64,000 nt of DNA from Ziziphus jujuba (taxonomy: Eukaryota > Streptophyta > Magnoliopsida > Rosales > Rhamnaceae), in NCBI RefSeq assembly GCF_031755915.1, contig NC_083384.1:28376001-28440000 (forward strand), given 5' to 3'. The number at the start of each line of letters is the position of its first letter. Position 1 is the stretch's first letter. The position numbers and the translations under genes were made by a program. Below, one piece after another: positions 1 through 11,852 of this stretch. Under the pieces are notes generated by a model. That model made no database searches. It was given only the letters and a program-made list of their open reading frames with translations, and was not told the DNA's origin.

Positions 1-1175
1 CCCTGTTTCTGGTTCTTGACATTGCTCGGTGAGGCTTCAGAAACTTCTGCCTCCGGTTGGCTCTTATCAGCCAGTGGTTTCGCCGTGATTGATTTCTGGG
101 TCGCCGTCGCCGGAACCGGTGAGCCTTTCGCTACCGAACTGTTCAAGCTCAACTGCCCAGAAAACCTCAGCTTCTCTCCGTACCTTTTCGAAACTCGAAC
201 GTAGAGAGGCTTTACCATTTTCAAATACTTCTGCATTACTTCTTTGGTGAAGCGCTTCTCCTCGGAACTCGATTCGTCTGGGTTTTGCTGCTTCTGGGAC
301 TTGTTGCTGACCGAAGAATTTCTCGAGCTATTGTCTCTGGTGAAGAGGGACATAATAGGAACTTCTTCTACTTTGAATTTCACTGTGAAAAACTTGCTCT
401 GATGCTGCTTTTGCCGTTGCTGTTCTTCTTGTTTTTCGGTCTTCTTTTGCTGTTGGGGCTCGTTTTGATGTTGTTTGGATGCGCAGGCAACAGATCCGTT
501 CGTTTCTGCTTTCGTCTCTGTTTTCGACTCTGTTTTCGGCTCCGTTTTCGAGTCTGTTTTCTCAGAGCCATTCATTCTTGATTTCTTGAAACCCAACATG
601 AAAACACGGAACTTTGTAGCGGATTTCAACAACGAAACTCGAAACTGAGGCTTAGAATTCGGTTCAGAAGGGTTAAACACAAGCGAAGAAGACTCGATGG
701 GAACAAGCTTTCCTTTGAAGAACAAATCATCAGAAGGAGACAGGGACAGATTAGGATCCGCACGGTCATTGCTACAACCAGAAGAGAGCGTGAAGCCGAA
801 CTCTCTCTCGCCCTCCACCTCCACACCATCACAGTCTTCATCCTCCTCATCCTCCTCATCATCATCATAGTCATCGTTCTCTTCTTCCTCATCGCTGTCG
901 CTTCCTCTAATGGGTTTTCTATTTTGACCCTCCTCGGCCTCCTCCTCATCTTCATCAGGAACAGCAAACTCCAAGTCAAAGAAGGGTCCGTCATCGTCGC
1001 CGTCGTCATCGTCGGTTTCGCCGTTGTTATGAGCAACGGCGGTGACAATCGTGGTGGTTCCTGTGGTGGGTCGGACATTAACACAAACATCTGCTGCTCC
1101 ACCTCCAGCGCCACCGCCACCACCACCGCCAACGCCGCCGCCTCTCCAGTACTTAAGCAAGCTGAAAGCTTCCAT
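1..1175 (-). CDS. MAKR2: Membrane-associated kinase regulator, MAKR2-like (3' truncated by window edge)
   Basis: An uninterrupted, intronless minus-strand frame starts at the ATG at 1175-1173 and stays open to position 1, so about 391 residues are visible and the C-terminus lies outside. The protein opens MEAFSLLKYWRGGG, followed by a glycine run, then the motif PFFDLEFAVPDEDE and a long Asp/Glu tract (about residues 80-120). The middle carries KTE/KTES repeats and a Gln/Lys-rich stretch (about 215-265). Further on is a basic segment with QKYLKMVKPLYVRVSKRYG (about 330-348), typical of the MAKR/BKI1 family. These plant proteins sit at the plasma membrane through basic patches and inhibit or tune receptor-like kinases in brassinosteroid and auxin signalling. 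The MAKR2 name rests on the N-terminal signature and on its position next to reticulon and AAA ATPase genes; MAKR5 is the main alternative. The kinase-inhibiting C-terminal peptide cannot be seen. Confidence 0.8.
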   Translation of the reverse strand, partial: MEAFSLLKYWRGGGVGGGGGGGAGGGAADVCVNVRPTTGTTTIVTAVAHNNGETDDDDGDDDGPFFDLEFAVPDEDEEEAEEGQNRKPIRGSDSDEEEENDDYDDDEEDEEDEDCDGVEVEGEREFGFTLSSGCSNDRADPNLSLSPSDDLFFKGKLVPIESSSLVFNPSEPNSKPQFRVSLLKSATKFRVFMLGFKKSRMNGSEKTDSKTEPKTESKTETKAETNGSVACASKQHQNEPQQQKKTEKQEEQQRQKQHQSKFFTVKFKVEEVPIMSLFTRDNSSRNSSVSNKSQKQQNPDESSSEEKRFTKEVMQKYLKMVKPLYVRVSKRYGEKLRFSGQLSLNSSVAKGSPVPATATQKSITAKPLADKSQPEAEVSEASPSNVKNQKQ

Positions 1176-1409
1176 GGTTGGGAGAGCCAGTATACAAGTA
1201 GAAATGGGTGGGGGGTAAGAGAGATTTTAATGGGCCTTTTCTCTTTGGGTATACAAAAAAGTAGGTAGAGAGAGCAGTAGAGGGAGAAAAAGGGAAAGTC
1301 TGGGCTTTACGAAAGAGAAAAAAAAGAAAAGCAGTCTTTAGGAGGAGGATTTAGGGGTTAATGGAGGAGAGTTTGAAATGGTGTGGCAGAGAGAGTAAAA
1401 GCTTTAACC

Positions 1410-1411
<2 letters not shown>

Positions 1412-1446
<35 letters not shown>

Positions 1447-1573
1447 TTTTGCTTTTATTTTGTTTGGAATTGATACGTGAGCTGCAGAGCAGTCATGTGA
1501 GACCGGTCCTGGCGTCAGATAATGGGGACGGAGACAGATTAATATGAGAGAGAGAGAGAGAGAGAAAGAGAGT
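1412..1573. repeat. (GA)n microsatellites upstream of MAKR2-like gene
   Basis: A pure GA run covers 1412-1443 and a slightly interrupted one covers about 1546-1573. On the MAKR strand they read as CT repeats 240-400 bases before the start codon, where pyrimidine-rich plant 5' UTRs and core promoters often carry them. A regulatory role is inference. Confidence 0.75.
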
Positions 1574-1740
1574 GTGTACTGAGCATACGAAATACGAGTA
1601 CGACCTTATTGTCTGCTTTCTCTCTCGCTCTGCTCTGCACTTTTTTGGTTCTCTCTCTTGGAGTTTTGATTCACCTGTCTCATTCTCATGTTTCTTATCG
1701 TGTTGCCCACATCCTCATTGGCTCCATTTTACGTTTCAAT

Positions 1741-1785
1741 CTTCTTCTTCATCTTCTTCATCTTCTTCTTCTTCTTCTTCTTCTT
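1741..1785. repeat. (CTT)n trinucleotide microsatellite
   Basis: CTT/TTC units run over about 45 bases with two ATC interruptions. The stretch reads as GAA on the MAKR strand and lies about 570 bases upstream of that start codon. Confidence 0.8.
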
Positions 1786-4142
1786 GTTTAATTTTTTTCT
1801 AACCTTTCTTCTTTTTTTTTTTTCTTTTTTGAAATTTCCTTGTCAAATTGTGTTTACAAACCCAAGTATTTTTTTCCTGCTTGTTTTTCAATCTTTGAAT
1901 TGTCACCATCGTGCTTGTTGTTTTTGAGTCACAAACCCATTTTTTTAAATGTATATTGGAGTTCACTGTTCGAATAAAAATTGTTAGTAGCATAACATTT
2001 TAAATCTGCAGTTATGTGTGTTATATTTATTGTTGAAATGTCTCTTTTAGATTGGTATAATGACATAGTTTGTCTTCCAAGAAAATTCAGTTGACTTGAT
2101 AACGATTTTTATTTTATATTCTTGTTTTTTTTCTTGAACTAAGTTTGTTTTTGTAATTTGTGTTTTCAGAATGTCTATTTTAATTAATTACAATAAGATA
2201 AATCACTTTTTAGTCTTATAAAACCATGTTTCATATCATTTCGATTGAGTTTACCTAAAAGATACCATATCATTTGATGATCAAAGATTAAAGAAATCGA
2301 TTGGTAACCTCCACCAAAATAATAATAATAATAATCCAGACTTATAACAAAAACATTGCTATACCACCTTTCATATCATTATTATTGAACATTTTATTTT
2401 TTTTCTCAGCTGTGCTGTCGAAAAACTTTTTATATGTACCAATTACCGTGATTTGAAAACACCTCAATGGAATCAATATCCGTGGGATAATGATTGTCTC
2501 CCTTTTACTAGAAATGTATAAATTTGATTTCAATAACCATATATAATGAAAAACTAAATTTGAAAACAATTCTATTATTACAGTGTTAATTTCTTTTTAT
2601 AGTTTATAATTTAAAATAGAACAACCACATATGACAACAAAAAATAGATTTGTTAAATAATTAATTTTAAATAAATTTTTTTAAAATATAAGCAAAATAA
2701 GAGCATTCATATAATAATGTTGTATACAAAAATTATTTATAATTCTTGATTAATTATAATTTTCTAATTTTTTTGATAAAATAAACTTTTGAAGGAGAAT
2801 ATTTCTAAAAAAAAAATACAAAACTATGCCATATCAACTTACTATTTATTTTAGATATAATAAGAATTTTTTTTTTTTTTGGTGAATTAGATATAATGAG
2901 CATTTTTTTGCTGAAATAGATATAATGAGAATTGCTCGATTAAAAGTTTTTCACAAATATTGACTTTATTATTCATGTGGCATTTATTTTTACAATTCCA
3001 TTCTATATGCTTTACTGTGCTATTTACCTAACAATTATCCTTTATAGGGGGGGGAAAAAAAAATTGGTTGTCACATCCAACATATAGAATTTACTCTTGC
3101 CAATAGGTAAAAGTATACTTTTTGATCAGATAAAATGGAAACTAGTTTCCTTCTCTAGCCTCATCAAGGAACATATTCAAAAGAAAGTAAATAAAAATAA
3201 AATGGAAGAGTGAAATTTCCGTGAAGAGAGGAGAAAAAGGCAAAGAATGCAGGGCAAAAGAAGATAAAGAAAGCAGGCTGAGCTTGGGACTGGAATGGCT
3301 ATGCCTTTGAGCCCCTAGGCTCTCTCTTTGGTTGTGTGTGTGTGTGCGTGTTACCGACTATTGACTAGGACTGGACCTCTCTGGCTTCACCCAATTACTT
3401 TTGCAGGCAGGCAAGAGAATTTATAAAAATAAATAAATAACTAGAATTACCATTTTATCCCTAACTGCTGCCAATTCCCCTATACCTGTCACGTGGCGCA
3501 CATGCAAGTGGGGGACCCTTATTTAGTATTTAACTCCTTTCCTATCCAAACCTTCTTACTCATCAAAAAGCTTTGACCTCCAACATCAAAATTCAACGCC
3601 AACTTCTTCATCTTCCAATCTCAGCCATTCAGTTTCATCTACGGTTAGAATTATATAATCACACATATCTAAGAAAAAGAAAAAAAAAAAAAAAAAAAGG
3701 GGTCCACCACACTTGAGTTGAGGGGATAATGACTGATTGACGGTTTTCGTTTTGGAACCCTCCGATGGATCAATAGTGTTCTAACTTGGGAAGGGTAGAA
3801 AAAGAATAATAATAAAAAAAGACTTATCCAAATGATTTTTGATAGCAACCGTTCGATTAGTGGACCAGTGTTGGTGATATCATAAATTCTTATAAAACTG
3901 TTGTTTCTCAAGGGACCCACAAAAGTGACATGTCCTGTGTTTTAAATGAGATTTAGGTACAGGTAGGACCAGTTCCATTGAAGGTCAATGCGTCCTCACG
4001 TACAATAAAACAGCAATGTGGGAAAGAACGCAAGAAAATATAAAAATATAAAATAAAAATAAAACGAACCGAGAATGGCGAAAGACAGTGCCATAGAAAC
4101 ACAGAGCATAGTCCAAAGAAATCTCAATATACATAAACTTAG

Positions 4143-4344
4143 ACCATCTCCAATATTGCATTTTGCCATTTTTATTTTTAAAATTTAATATTGATATGAG
4201 CTTTTAAATGATAAATGCAAACATCAATGTTATTACCAACTTTTGATATTATTATTTCAATAACAAATATCAAAAAATAGCATTATTAAATTTTAAATTT
4301 TATTTTAATCAAATTATGAGAGCTGCATTGGGAAGAAGGTGCAC
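4143..4344. mobile_element. Possible short MITE (weak terminal inverted repeats)
   Basis: The left end ACCATCTCCAATATTGCA resembles the reverse complement of the right end (ACCTTCTTCCCAATGCA), about 200 bases apart with an AT-rich centre. The repeat is imperfect and no clear target duplication was found, so this is tentative. Confidence 0.35.
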
Positions 4345-5411
4345 AGAAATTAAAAGATATAAGACCCATATTTAAACATTCTTTTAATTCATTATAAAAA
4401 CAAATTTAATTTAATGAATATACGGTCTCATTAATTTTTTAACAATAAAATCCACTAGTAAATTTTACCAATTACATTTTTTATATCAAATTGATAATTT
4501 CTTATTAATGTATAAATAAATAAATAAAAAGCAAAGCTATTTGAAATAATTTTTTTTTTGCATTGCAATATCAAAGTAACATGAGCGGATGTACAAAAAT
4601 ACAACCAAAAACAAACTCATGTAACAACAACCATCCTACTTGTCAATTTTAGTGTAGAAATATATTTAAACAAAAAAAATTATTGTCCAAGGTTCCCAAA
4701 GGTCAAATAATTGCACTCAATTTGGATGACAGGAATATAAGGATAGGAATAAGTTACCAGCATTTGGATGCTTATTTATTCACACTCTATAAACCGATTG
4801 AACCAAAATCTAATTTTCATAAAAATAAACAATAAAAAAAAAGGAAGCAGAAAATAAATAATGTTCCAAAGGGCATTATGAACTGTGTGCGTGAATCTTG
4901 CCTCCAATGGGGAAAAAAAAAAAAAAAATTGCATTTATTTATTTTTTTAATTAGAGGTGGAGTGAATAGTGAAAGCAGCAGTTTTGGACCATTGACCAAA
5001 AAGCCAAAAAGAAAAGCAACTTTGGAAACGATATGTTGCACAAATAAAAATGGATCTCCATTTAGATTTTAGGCTGCTGCGTGATGTGTCAAATCGGCTT
5101 TTATTTCACCGTTTTGCTCTTTTTGGTTAAACATGGAAAATGACATCAAAGTGAATGATGATCATTGTCCACATCAAAAACACCCCATCTAATGCCTTAA
5201 TTCTCTAATATATCCCTATCTAATGATGCCTTAACCATCAACTTAATTTTGTTTGGTTAATTTATTTTTTTGTTTGATCCTATCATCAGGTGACCACATT
5301 TTACTAAAAATATTTATTTTTGTATTATCTAATAAAAACAACTATTAGTTGCAATAGTTGAATATATTATGACACAAGGGAGTGGAGACCTGAGGTTGTC
5401 ACATTAAATCT

Positions 5412-5412
<1 letters not shown>

Positions 5413-5447
<35 letters not shown>
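5413..5447. repeat. (TA)n microsatellite
   Basis: An uninterrupted TA run of about 35 bases in the left spacer. Unlike those near 38, 51 and 54 kb, it is not next to a fold-back element. Confidence 0.85.
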
Positions 5448-5449
<2 letters not shown>

Positions 5450-6450
5450 CATTTAAGTATCCAATCTCATATATAAATAAAAATAAATGATATAGATCTC
5501 AGACTTTTTAATTTGAACATGATATGTATAGTATTCTACTAAATCAGCTTTCAAAAAAAATAAAATAGATATCAGATTTTTTAAAAATCTACTTTTTTAA
5601 ACAATTTTTTTAAATAAAACTAACTCTTTAAATAGAGTTTCCTTGTATAATACTAATACCTACCACTGAGTGTGCAATTTTATTGGTTAAATTTGCACAT
5701 ATTTTGCAAAAATTTAAATTTATTACAAAATTGCAAAATTAAATAAATAAATTAAGAAGGAAACATAATTTTATGATTAGTCTTTTTGTTACATCTCAAC
5801 AAAAAAATATAAGAAAAAATCTATCATGATCTGAGAGCAAAAACCACCATTCATTCATAATATCAAAATTATATATAATATAAAATTTAGAACCTAGGTG
5901 CCATATAGCTAACAAACATCATATATATAAAAAATAAATAAATTATGAATTCAATTTATCACATACCGATTCTATTAATACTTTAATAACAATTATTGAA
6001 ACCATACAACAAAAATTAGGAATTGCACATTTAAATAAATTATGTTATAAATATATTTTCATCACCTATTACTAATATGTAGTAGTTCAAAAAATATTTT
6101 CTTGAATCCTTTCAAACTAGTCTCTATATGACTAATTTACATATGGACGCATTTGATCATAAAAGAAAAAAAGTTAATATAAAAAACACTCTGAAACCAC
6201 TTAGTTTCTATATTTTTTTTCTCAAATTGTTTTATTTTTCTCAAAGATTCCAACTCTATAAAAAATATTAGGTAAAACTTTATGTAGCTGGAGATAAGGA
6301 TGGTAATTTGCCATGTACAATCCAAAACCGACGATGTATCACCCCTAATGAGGCAATTTTTCCTTCAAAAATTGAGTTTGCAGGACGAACTTGGGGTAAA
6401 ATTATAAAGCCCAAATCGAGTCAGGATTGGGAAATAACAACCTTTGCCCA

Positions 6451-6482
<32 letters not shown>

Positions 6483-8164
6483 CTACTTAATAGTTTCATT
6501 TATGTAATTAAATTTAGTGTTTATTTTTTCTTTTCTTTTATTTATTTTTTATTCTCTTAAGTTTTTTAGTTATCCAATTGTATGTATGCGAGCCTTCATA
6601 AAATAAATTTTTATATAAATTTTTCAAAAAAAATTATATCCATTATAAAAATAAAAAAGGGGATGACATTATAGGAAATGGATTGTCCCGTTTTCACTCC
6701 ACTTTTAAAAAAAGAAAAAACTAATTGGGATGGAGATCGAATTTTAAAAACCGATCTCGTCCCACCTTGTTAACATTGCTAGCTGGAAACTATAATTGCT
6801 AGCTGGAAACTATAATATAATATATTTATATATCGCTAACCTTAATCTCTTAGGGTTTAATAATATCTTGAGTCCAATTAAGTTAAATAAACTTTGTCAC
6901 TTAATAATTAGTTTGAAAACTTTACAATTCATTAATAATTAAGATTCTAATAAATAGATTAGTTTACTCTAAAAACATGGATTTAACATTTGCACTAAAA
7001 AAAAAAGCCCAACAAATGTTCAAAAATTGCAAAAAAAAAGAAAAAAAGTATGATTTCTTTGCGGCAATAAATATATTGTTCCAAAAAAATAAAAATAATA
7101 ATAAAAACATAATTGAGAGTGTTTTTTTTTTTTTTTTTTTTTGGTTTTTGGCAATTAAATTTGCACGCCTCTTCCATTGGGATTTGGCTTGCCCCTGTGG
7201 CTCCTGCTACCTCTTTTCAACTTTTTAAAAGCGAGTCAAAGGCCTACAGTAGGGTAGGCTGCCTCATTCCCAACTCCAATTGCTCCATCCGTAGACTCGA
7301 GTGTACCTTTAACCCAAAAAGAAAGGAAAAAAAAAAAAAAAAAGTGTATCAACTAAGCACACGGCTAAAATTTTTTTATTATGTTTTTTACATTAAATAA
7401 ACTTTATAAGAATATTTTTAATTAATATACAATGCTTATTTAATAATAAAATAATATTTAAAGATGTATTTAATTTTAAATTTTAAAGATTTTAAAAAAA
7501 TTTATTCAAATACAATGATATTCAATTTAGATTCCAATAAATTTTATAAAAATTTATTGGAATTCAAGTGTATTTAATTATGATTTTATAGAATTATTTT
7601 AGAAACGTATTTAAAAAATTATTAATTTTAAAATATTGTAAAAATTATGAATTTCAATAAATTTGAAACGATTTTATAAGTGAAATTATGAATAAAATTA
7701 TTAATATAAAATTCAATCTTAATTTCAAAATTTTGTTGGATTTTTAAATTTTTTTTTTTTGGATCTATAAAATTATCTATAGTACATTTTAAATCCATTA
7801 ACCTCTAATTTGGATACACTTTTTAATTTTTTAATAAAAAAATAATATTTATTATAAATAATAATAATAATAATAATATAGTACTGAATTAAGATTGTAT
7901 ACTTTATATTATAACCAAAAAAACCTTCAATTTTATGACAGTATCCGTTATTTTCTATAAACTTTTGCATTCTATGAAATGTATAAATATAATAATATAT
8001 AATAATAAAATCTACATTATGAATATTTGTAAAATAACACCCCCACCGCCGCCACCATAATTTTTCTTAGAATAATTAAAACTTTGAGAGTTAACTAAAT
8101 TTTAAATATAATATAAATCCCAGCACCAGCTTGAGTAGAATTAAAGGTTTTATACAATAGAGGA

Positions 8165-8238
8165 ATGAAATTCACCAATAATTTATTCCTTGCAAAAGGG
8201 TATGAAATTCCCCAATAATTTATTCCTTGCAAAAAGGT
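8165..8238. repeat. Tandem duplication, 37-bp unit, two copies
   Basis: Two nearly identical adjacent units begin ATGAAATTC at 8165 and 8202 and share CCAATAATTTATTCCTTGCA. No coding role is visible. Confidence 0.8.
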
Positions 8239-10113
8239 TTTTAATTCCTTCCTTGTTTTATAATCTTTCTCTTTAAGTATTTGTTCTATTGTTCTGTTAA
8301 CTACAAGCATTGTGATCAGGTTGAAGATGACACGAAAACAAACACAAGAGAGAAAAGGGTGAGGCATTCAGCTCCCCAAAAGCTAGAAATACCAATCATA
8401 CATAAATATTGACCATTCCTTCAGCAAACTAAACACTTTTTTCTTACAGGAATTTTCCCCTCAGATACTTTGTCTGGATTTATTTTAAATTTTGTTGTAT
8501 CGAAGACTTCCTGTTAGTAAGGAATGGCCTTTATTTATTTATTTTATTTTTTTTCATGAATAGCCCGAAAATTAAATTTCAGAAAAAAAAAGAAAAGAAG
8601 AAACCAACCCACTATTCATCATACTCTGTTAAGAAGAATAAGGTAGCTATTAAAACGAAAAGAATATATAACAAAAACAGAGAAACCAACGATTAAAGTG
8701 CCAATTTCATAAAAAAAAAGGAAAAAGAAAAAAAGAAAAAACTATTGAAGTGCCAAGTGATACAATCATTCTAAAGGGCCTAACAATCCACATTTTTTAA
8801 TTGACGAATAGACCAACTTTTTTTATACTGTTTATTGTCACTTATATAATATATTTTTGTAATTGTTTTGTCTTTTTAATACATGGTGTACAAGTTTTGA
8901 ATTGGATACGCTCAAGACCCACATTTAACAGTACTGTTCACCAAATGACAATATTATGCCCCTTTTTTCCTATTAAGAATGTCTGTTTTCCAACTAAGAA
9001 TGTCATGTATCTCATAAAACTACAAAGAAATCATGATGGTAATCAAAACTTTGGCATTTTTTGCTCCACTCATTCCTTTTTAAGGATAAAGATGGCCCAT
9101 GTTCCTTTTTCTTGTCTTCTCTTTTTGTTGCCTTTTATTATTAATTTAAAAAAAAAAGAGAAAAAAAAAATAAAGGTAACAAGAAGAGTCCCTCTATATT
9201 TTTATCCATGGATCACATTAGATGTTTGGGACACAATAAATAGTAGGTTATACATGAAAACTCATAACACAAGGTAGTGAATTATTCATGGCTTTTCTTT
9301 GGATCAGACATAATTCTATGGACCTACCATCTAAAAGGGTCACCAAGAAGCCTTTTCCCCCTATTTCAGTCCTTATGATGATAGTTCTCTTTTCTTTTCT
9401 TTTTTTTTTCTTTTTTTTTTATAATTTAAATTTTTAATGGATTGCTTATGATGATAGTTGATTGGCACAAATTGGTAAATATATCATTTTTATTTTTAGG
9501 GAACTATCTTTAGGTGTCCCAAAGATGGTGACTGAACAACTTAAAAAATTTCCAGATGGGTCTCAGTTCAACTAATTAAAGAAGGGTTGGCTCATATACT
9601 TTTTCTCACAATTTCCTTGCAATGGGGTGATTGGGGATGGTCCCAACTAGTTCAATTTTAGTTTTCTTTTAAGGTGCGTAGAGGTTGAATAATACTTTAG
9701 ACTATCAGTTGACATGACAAAAAAGATGTCTTATTATTTTATTGGTTTGTCTTGAGTTAAATTATGGCACCAACCTAAACGTATTTGAAAGGGTTATGTA
9801 AAAAAGACAATGTTTGAAAGGGACGAGCAATCCACAAGTAACTTCTAGCTATCACTTTTGTTCAATCTTCTCTCTTGGTCTCTGTGGTACTGAATTTACC
9901 AATTCTAGGCCATCATTTTTAGGTGGTCCTGAATTGAAGGGTACTTAAAAAGCCTTAGGAAATATCAATCCATGATTGGACCGGAAGCAAAAGCTTTCCA
10001 TTGAACTCTATTTATGCAAAGAGAAACTTTTGGATCAACTCGTCTGGGATGACTTAGATAATTAACCTCAAAACCACATTAGAATTAATTGAAACAGAGA
10101 CTTTAGAACCAAA

Positions 10114-11852
10114 TTAATTCACGTTTGACGAAATAAGCTTAAGCCATCGGTTCTCAGGATTTTCTTGACACTCAGAATCAGCTTCTATACAAATACACCT
10201 ACTGGTCAAGATTTCAGATGAGATAAATTGTCGGCACAAGTATTCTTCCCTTTTTCCATCTAAAGCAGCTAAGTGAAGTTTAGAGTTTGACACATATTTC
10301 CAGGCACTTTGCTGGCTCAAGCAATCATCAGAAACCATTGGTGGAAGCCCATCACCACAGCTTTAAGACACAAAGCACTGCCCATCAATCTGACAGGAGT
10401 TCCGTCTCCACCATAGCTCCATTTGGTCAACTTCTTGAAGTCCCTCATGTGAAGCTCATTCTTGCTATTCACTTGGACACACTGACCACTTTGTAGGTGA
10501 TACAGAATGTAAGATTTTGACAAATTTGAGTTTGGATCTGCACAAAATATGCATTATAAAGTTTTGGGTATGTGATAGAACTTCGTTTGTATGTGAAATT
10601 CATTATTGGACAAAAGTTTTACCTTTTATCATTGTTTGCAAAAGCCTAAACCTCCTTTGAAATGTTGGGTTTCTTAGATGTTTCCAATTGAAGTCTAATA
10701 CACCAAAAGTTTCCTCAGCCCCAATATTTCCTTCCCTATGGTAATAGCTTCCTTGCAAAGCCCACAAGCCCCAATCCAAGTCTCTCTCAGCAACATAGGC
10801 AACTAAGCAGGTTAGGAACCCATTGTCAGCCTGTTTCTCTCCTCTCTGGTCAAACCCAAATTCACCCAAAAGAAGAGGAAATGGGTTGTCATTGCTGATG
10901 AGAAAACCATTTTGGTCATTGAACCATTTGGTGGCTTTGGCACAAACTCGATTCAGTGGCTGCAGCTCCCAAATTTTTGAGTCACCACTAAATGAGTACC
11001 AATGTGCCTCATAGACCAACTTGTTGTCCAAATTTGACTCCGGGGACTTCATTTTCAAGAAGCTAAGATCTGTTCCCCAAGTTAACCCGGAGAGAAGAAT
11101 CAGGACATTTGGGTTTGCTTGGTGTACTTCTCTTGCTCCTCTTAGAATATACTTATACCTATCATGCTCGTTTTGACGTGTACCGCGTAATTCGTTACGC
11201 AGGCTCATTCCAACCATGTAAGTTTTAATCAAATCAATAGTTTTATAGACACCGACTTGAATTATAAAACATTACAAATTATATCATTTTTCAAATTCAA
11301 AATTGTGGGTAGAATAATTTTGGATTTGTACCTGAATTTTCCACTTAAAAAGCTTGGCTACAGTAACAAGGCCTTGTAACCACTCCTCATGACGAAATTG
11401 GGAGTCTCCAAAAAAGCCATTTCCATCATAATTACAGCACCATTTTGGCTGACTAACATGGTTATCAAGAGTCACCATGACTCCATGTGCTCCAAGCTCC
11501 CTCACCACGGCTCATAGGCTTGAACATGAGTCATGTTCAACACAAAAGGATTATTCCTAGCAACCCTTTTCTTGGCCTCTTCCAAGCCCAAAGAATCAAA
11601 AGTCTTCCCAAACTTGAGATTGGCATTGCGAGTGAACATGAAGGTAGACCATGTAAGACGAACACAATTGAATCCCCGGTGAACCACCGCGGCATTGGTT
11701 GCAGATGAGAAGCCCAATTCACACAGGCCAGCTTCACACGTTGCCCCGAAGCTGTGTCCGCAATCCATCTCTTGCTGGTTGATAAAGGCTATGAGAAAGA
11801 AAGTGAGAAATTGCAGTGTTTTGGTCCTCTGCGTTTTCATAAAAATGGACAA
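10114..11852 (-). pseudogene. Broken GH5 (cellulase-family) gene with C-terminal ricin-B-like domain
   Basis: The pieces match the plant GH5 subfamily annotated in Arabidopsis as 'cellulase family protein': an N-terminal leader, a catalytic barrel and a beta-trefoil lectin-like tail. Recognisable parts are VKLACVNWASHLQPM (about 11695-11740), GFNCVRLTW, GVMVTLDNHVSQPKWCC, VGMSLRNELRG (general acid E), LLGEFG (nucleophile E), DLDWGLWALQGSYY, and a C-terminal SGQCVQVNS / CLSQQSAWKYVSNSKLHLA region. The frame is broken. The VKLACVNW and GFNCVRLTW segments are in different frames with about 50 bp missing between them (near 11671-11700). One base is missing near 11510, creating a stop after QAYEPW, and another near 10338 in the lectin-like domain. 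Exon 2 ends with a donor at 11332/11331. The next exon ends at a donor at 10623/10622. The last exon runs 10537-10114. The acceptor before the NELRG exon (expected near 11220) is not evident. Glycosidase residues survive, but no full-length product is possible as read. Confidence 0.88.

Larger units (their letters stand above)
1176..10113. other. Gene-poor AT-rich spacer, about 8.9 kb
   Basis: I see no convincing gene here. The first 400 bases are probably the MAKR 5' UTR and promoter, since they hold (GA)n, read as (CT)n on the gene strand. The rest is very AT-rich with poly-A/T tracts, a (TA)n block, a short tandem duplication at 8165-8238 and a possible MITE near 4143. A G-box CACGTG lies at 3490-3495 without an evident gene beside it. 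The open frames in this stretch are low-complexity and match no family I recognise. Confidence 0.6.

Noticed and set aside
626..1132. Minus-strand open frame of 168 codons
   Set aside because: It overlaps the MAKR frame in another phase and encodes low-complexity Met/Arg/Thr-rich sequence. The MAKR frame has the recognisable motifs.
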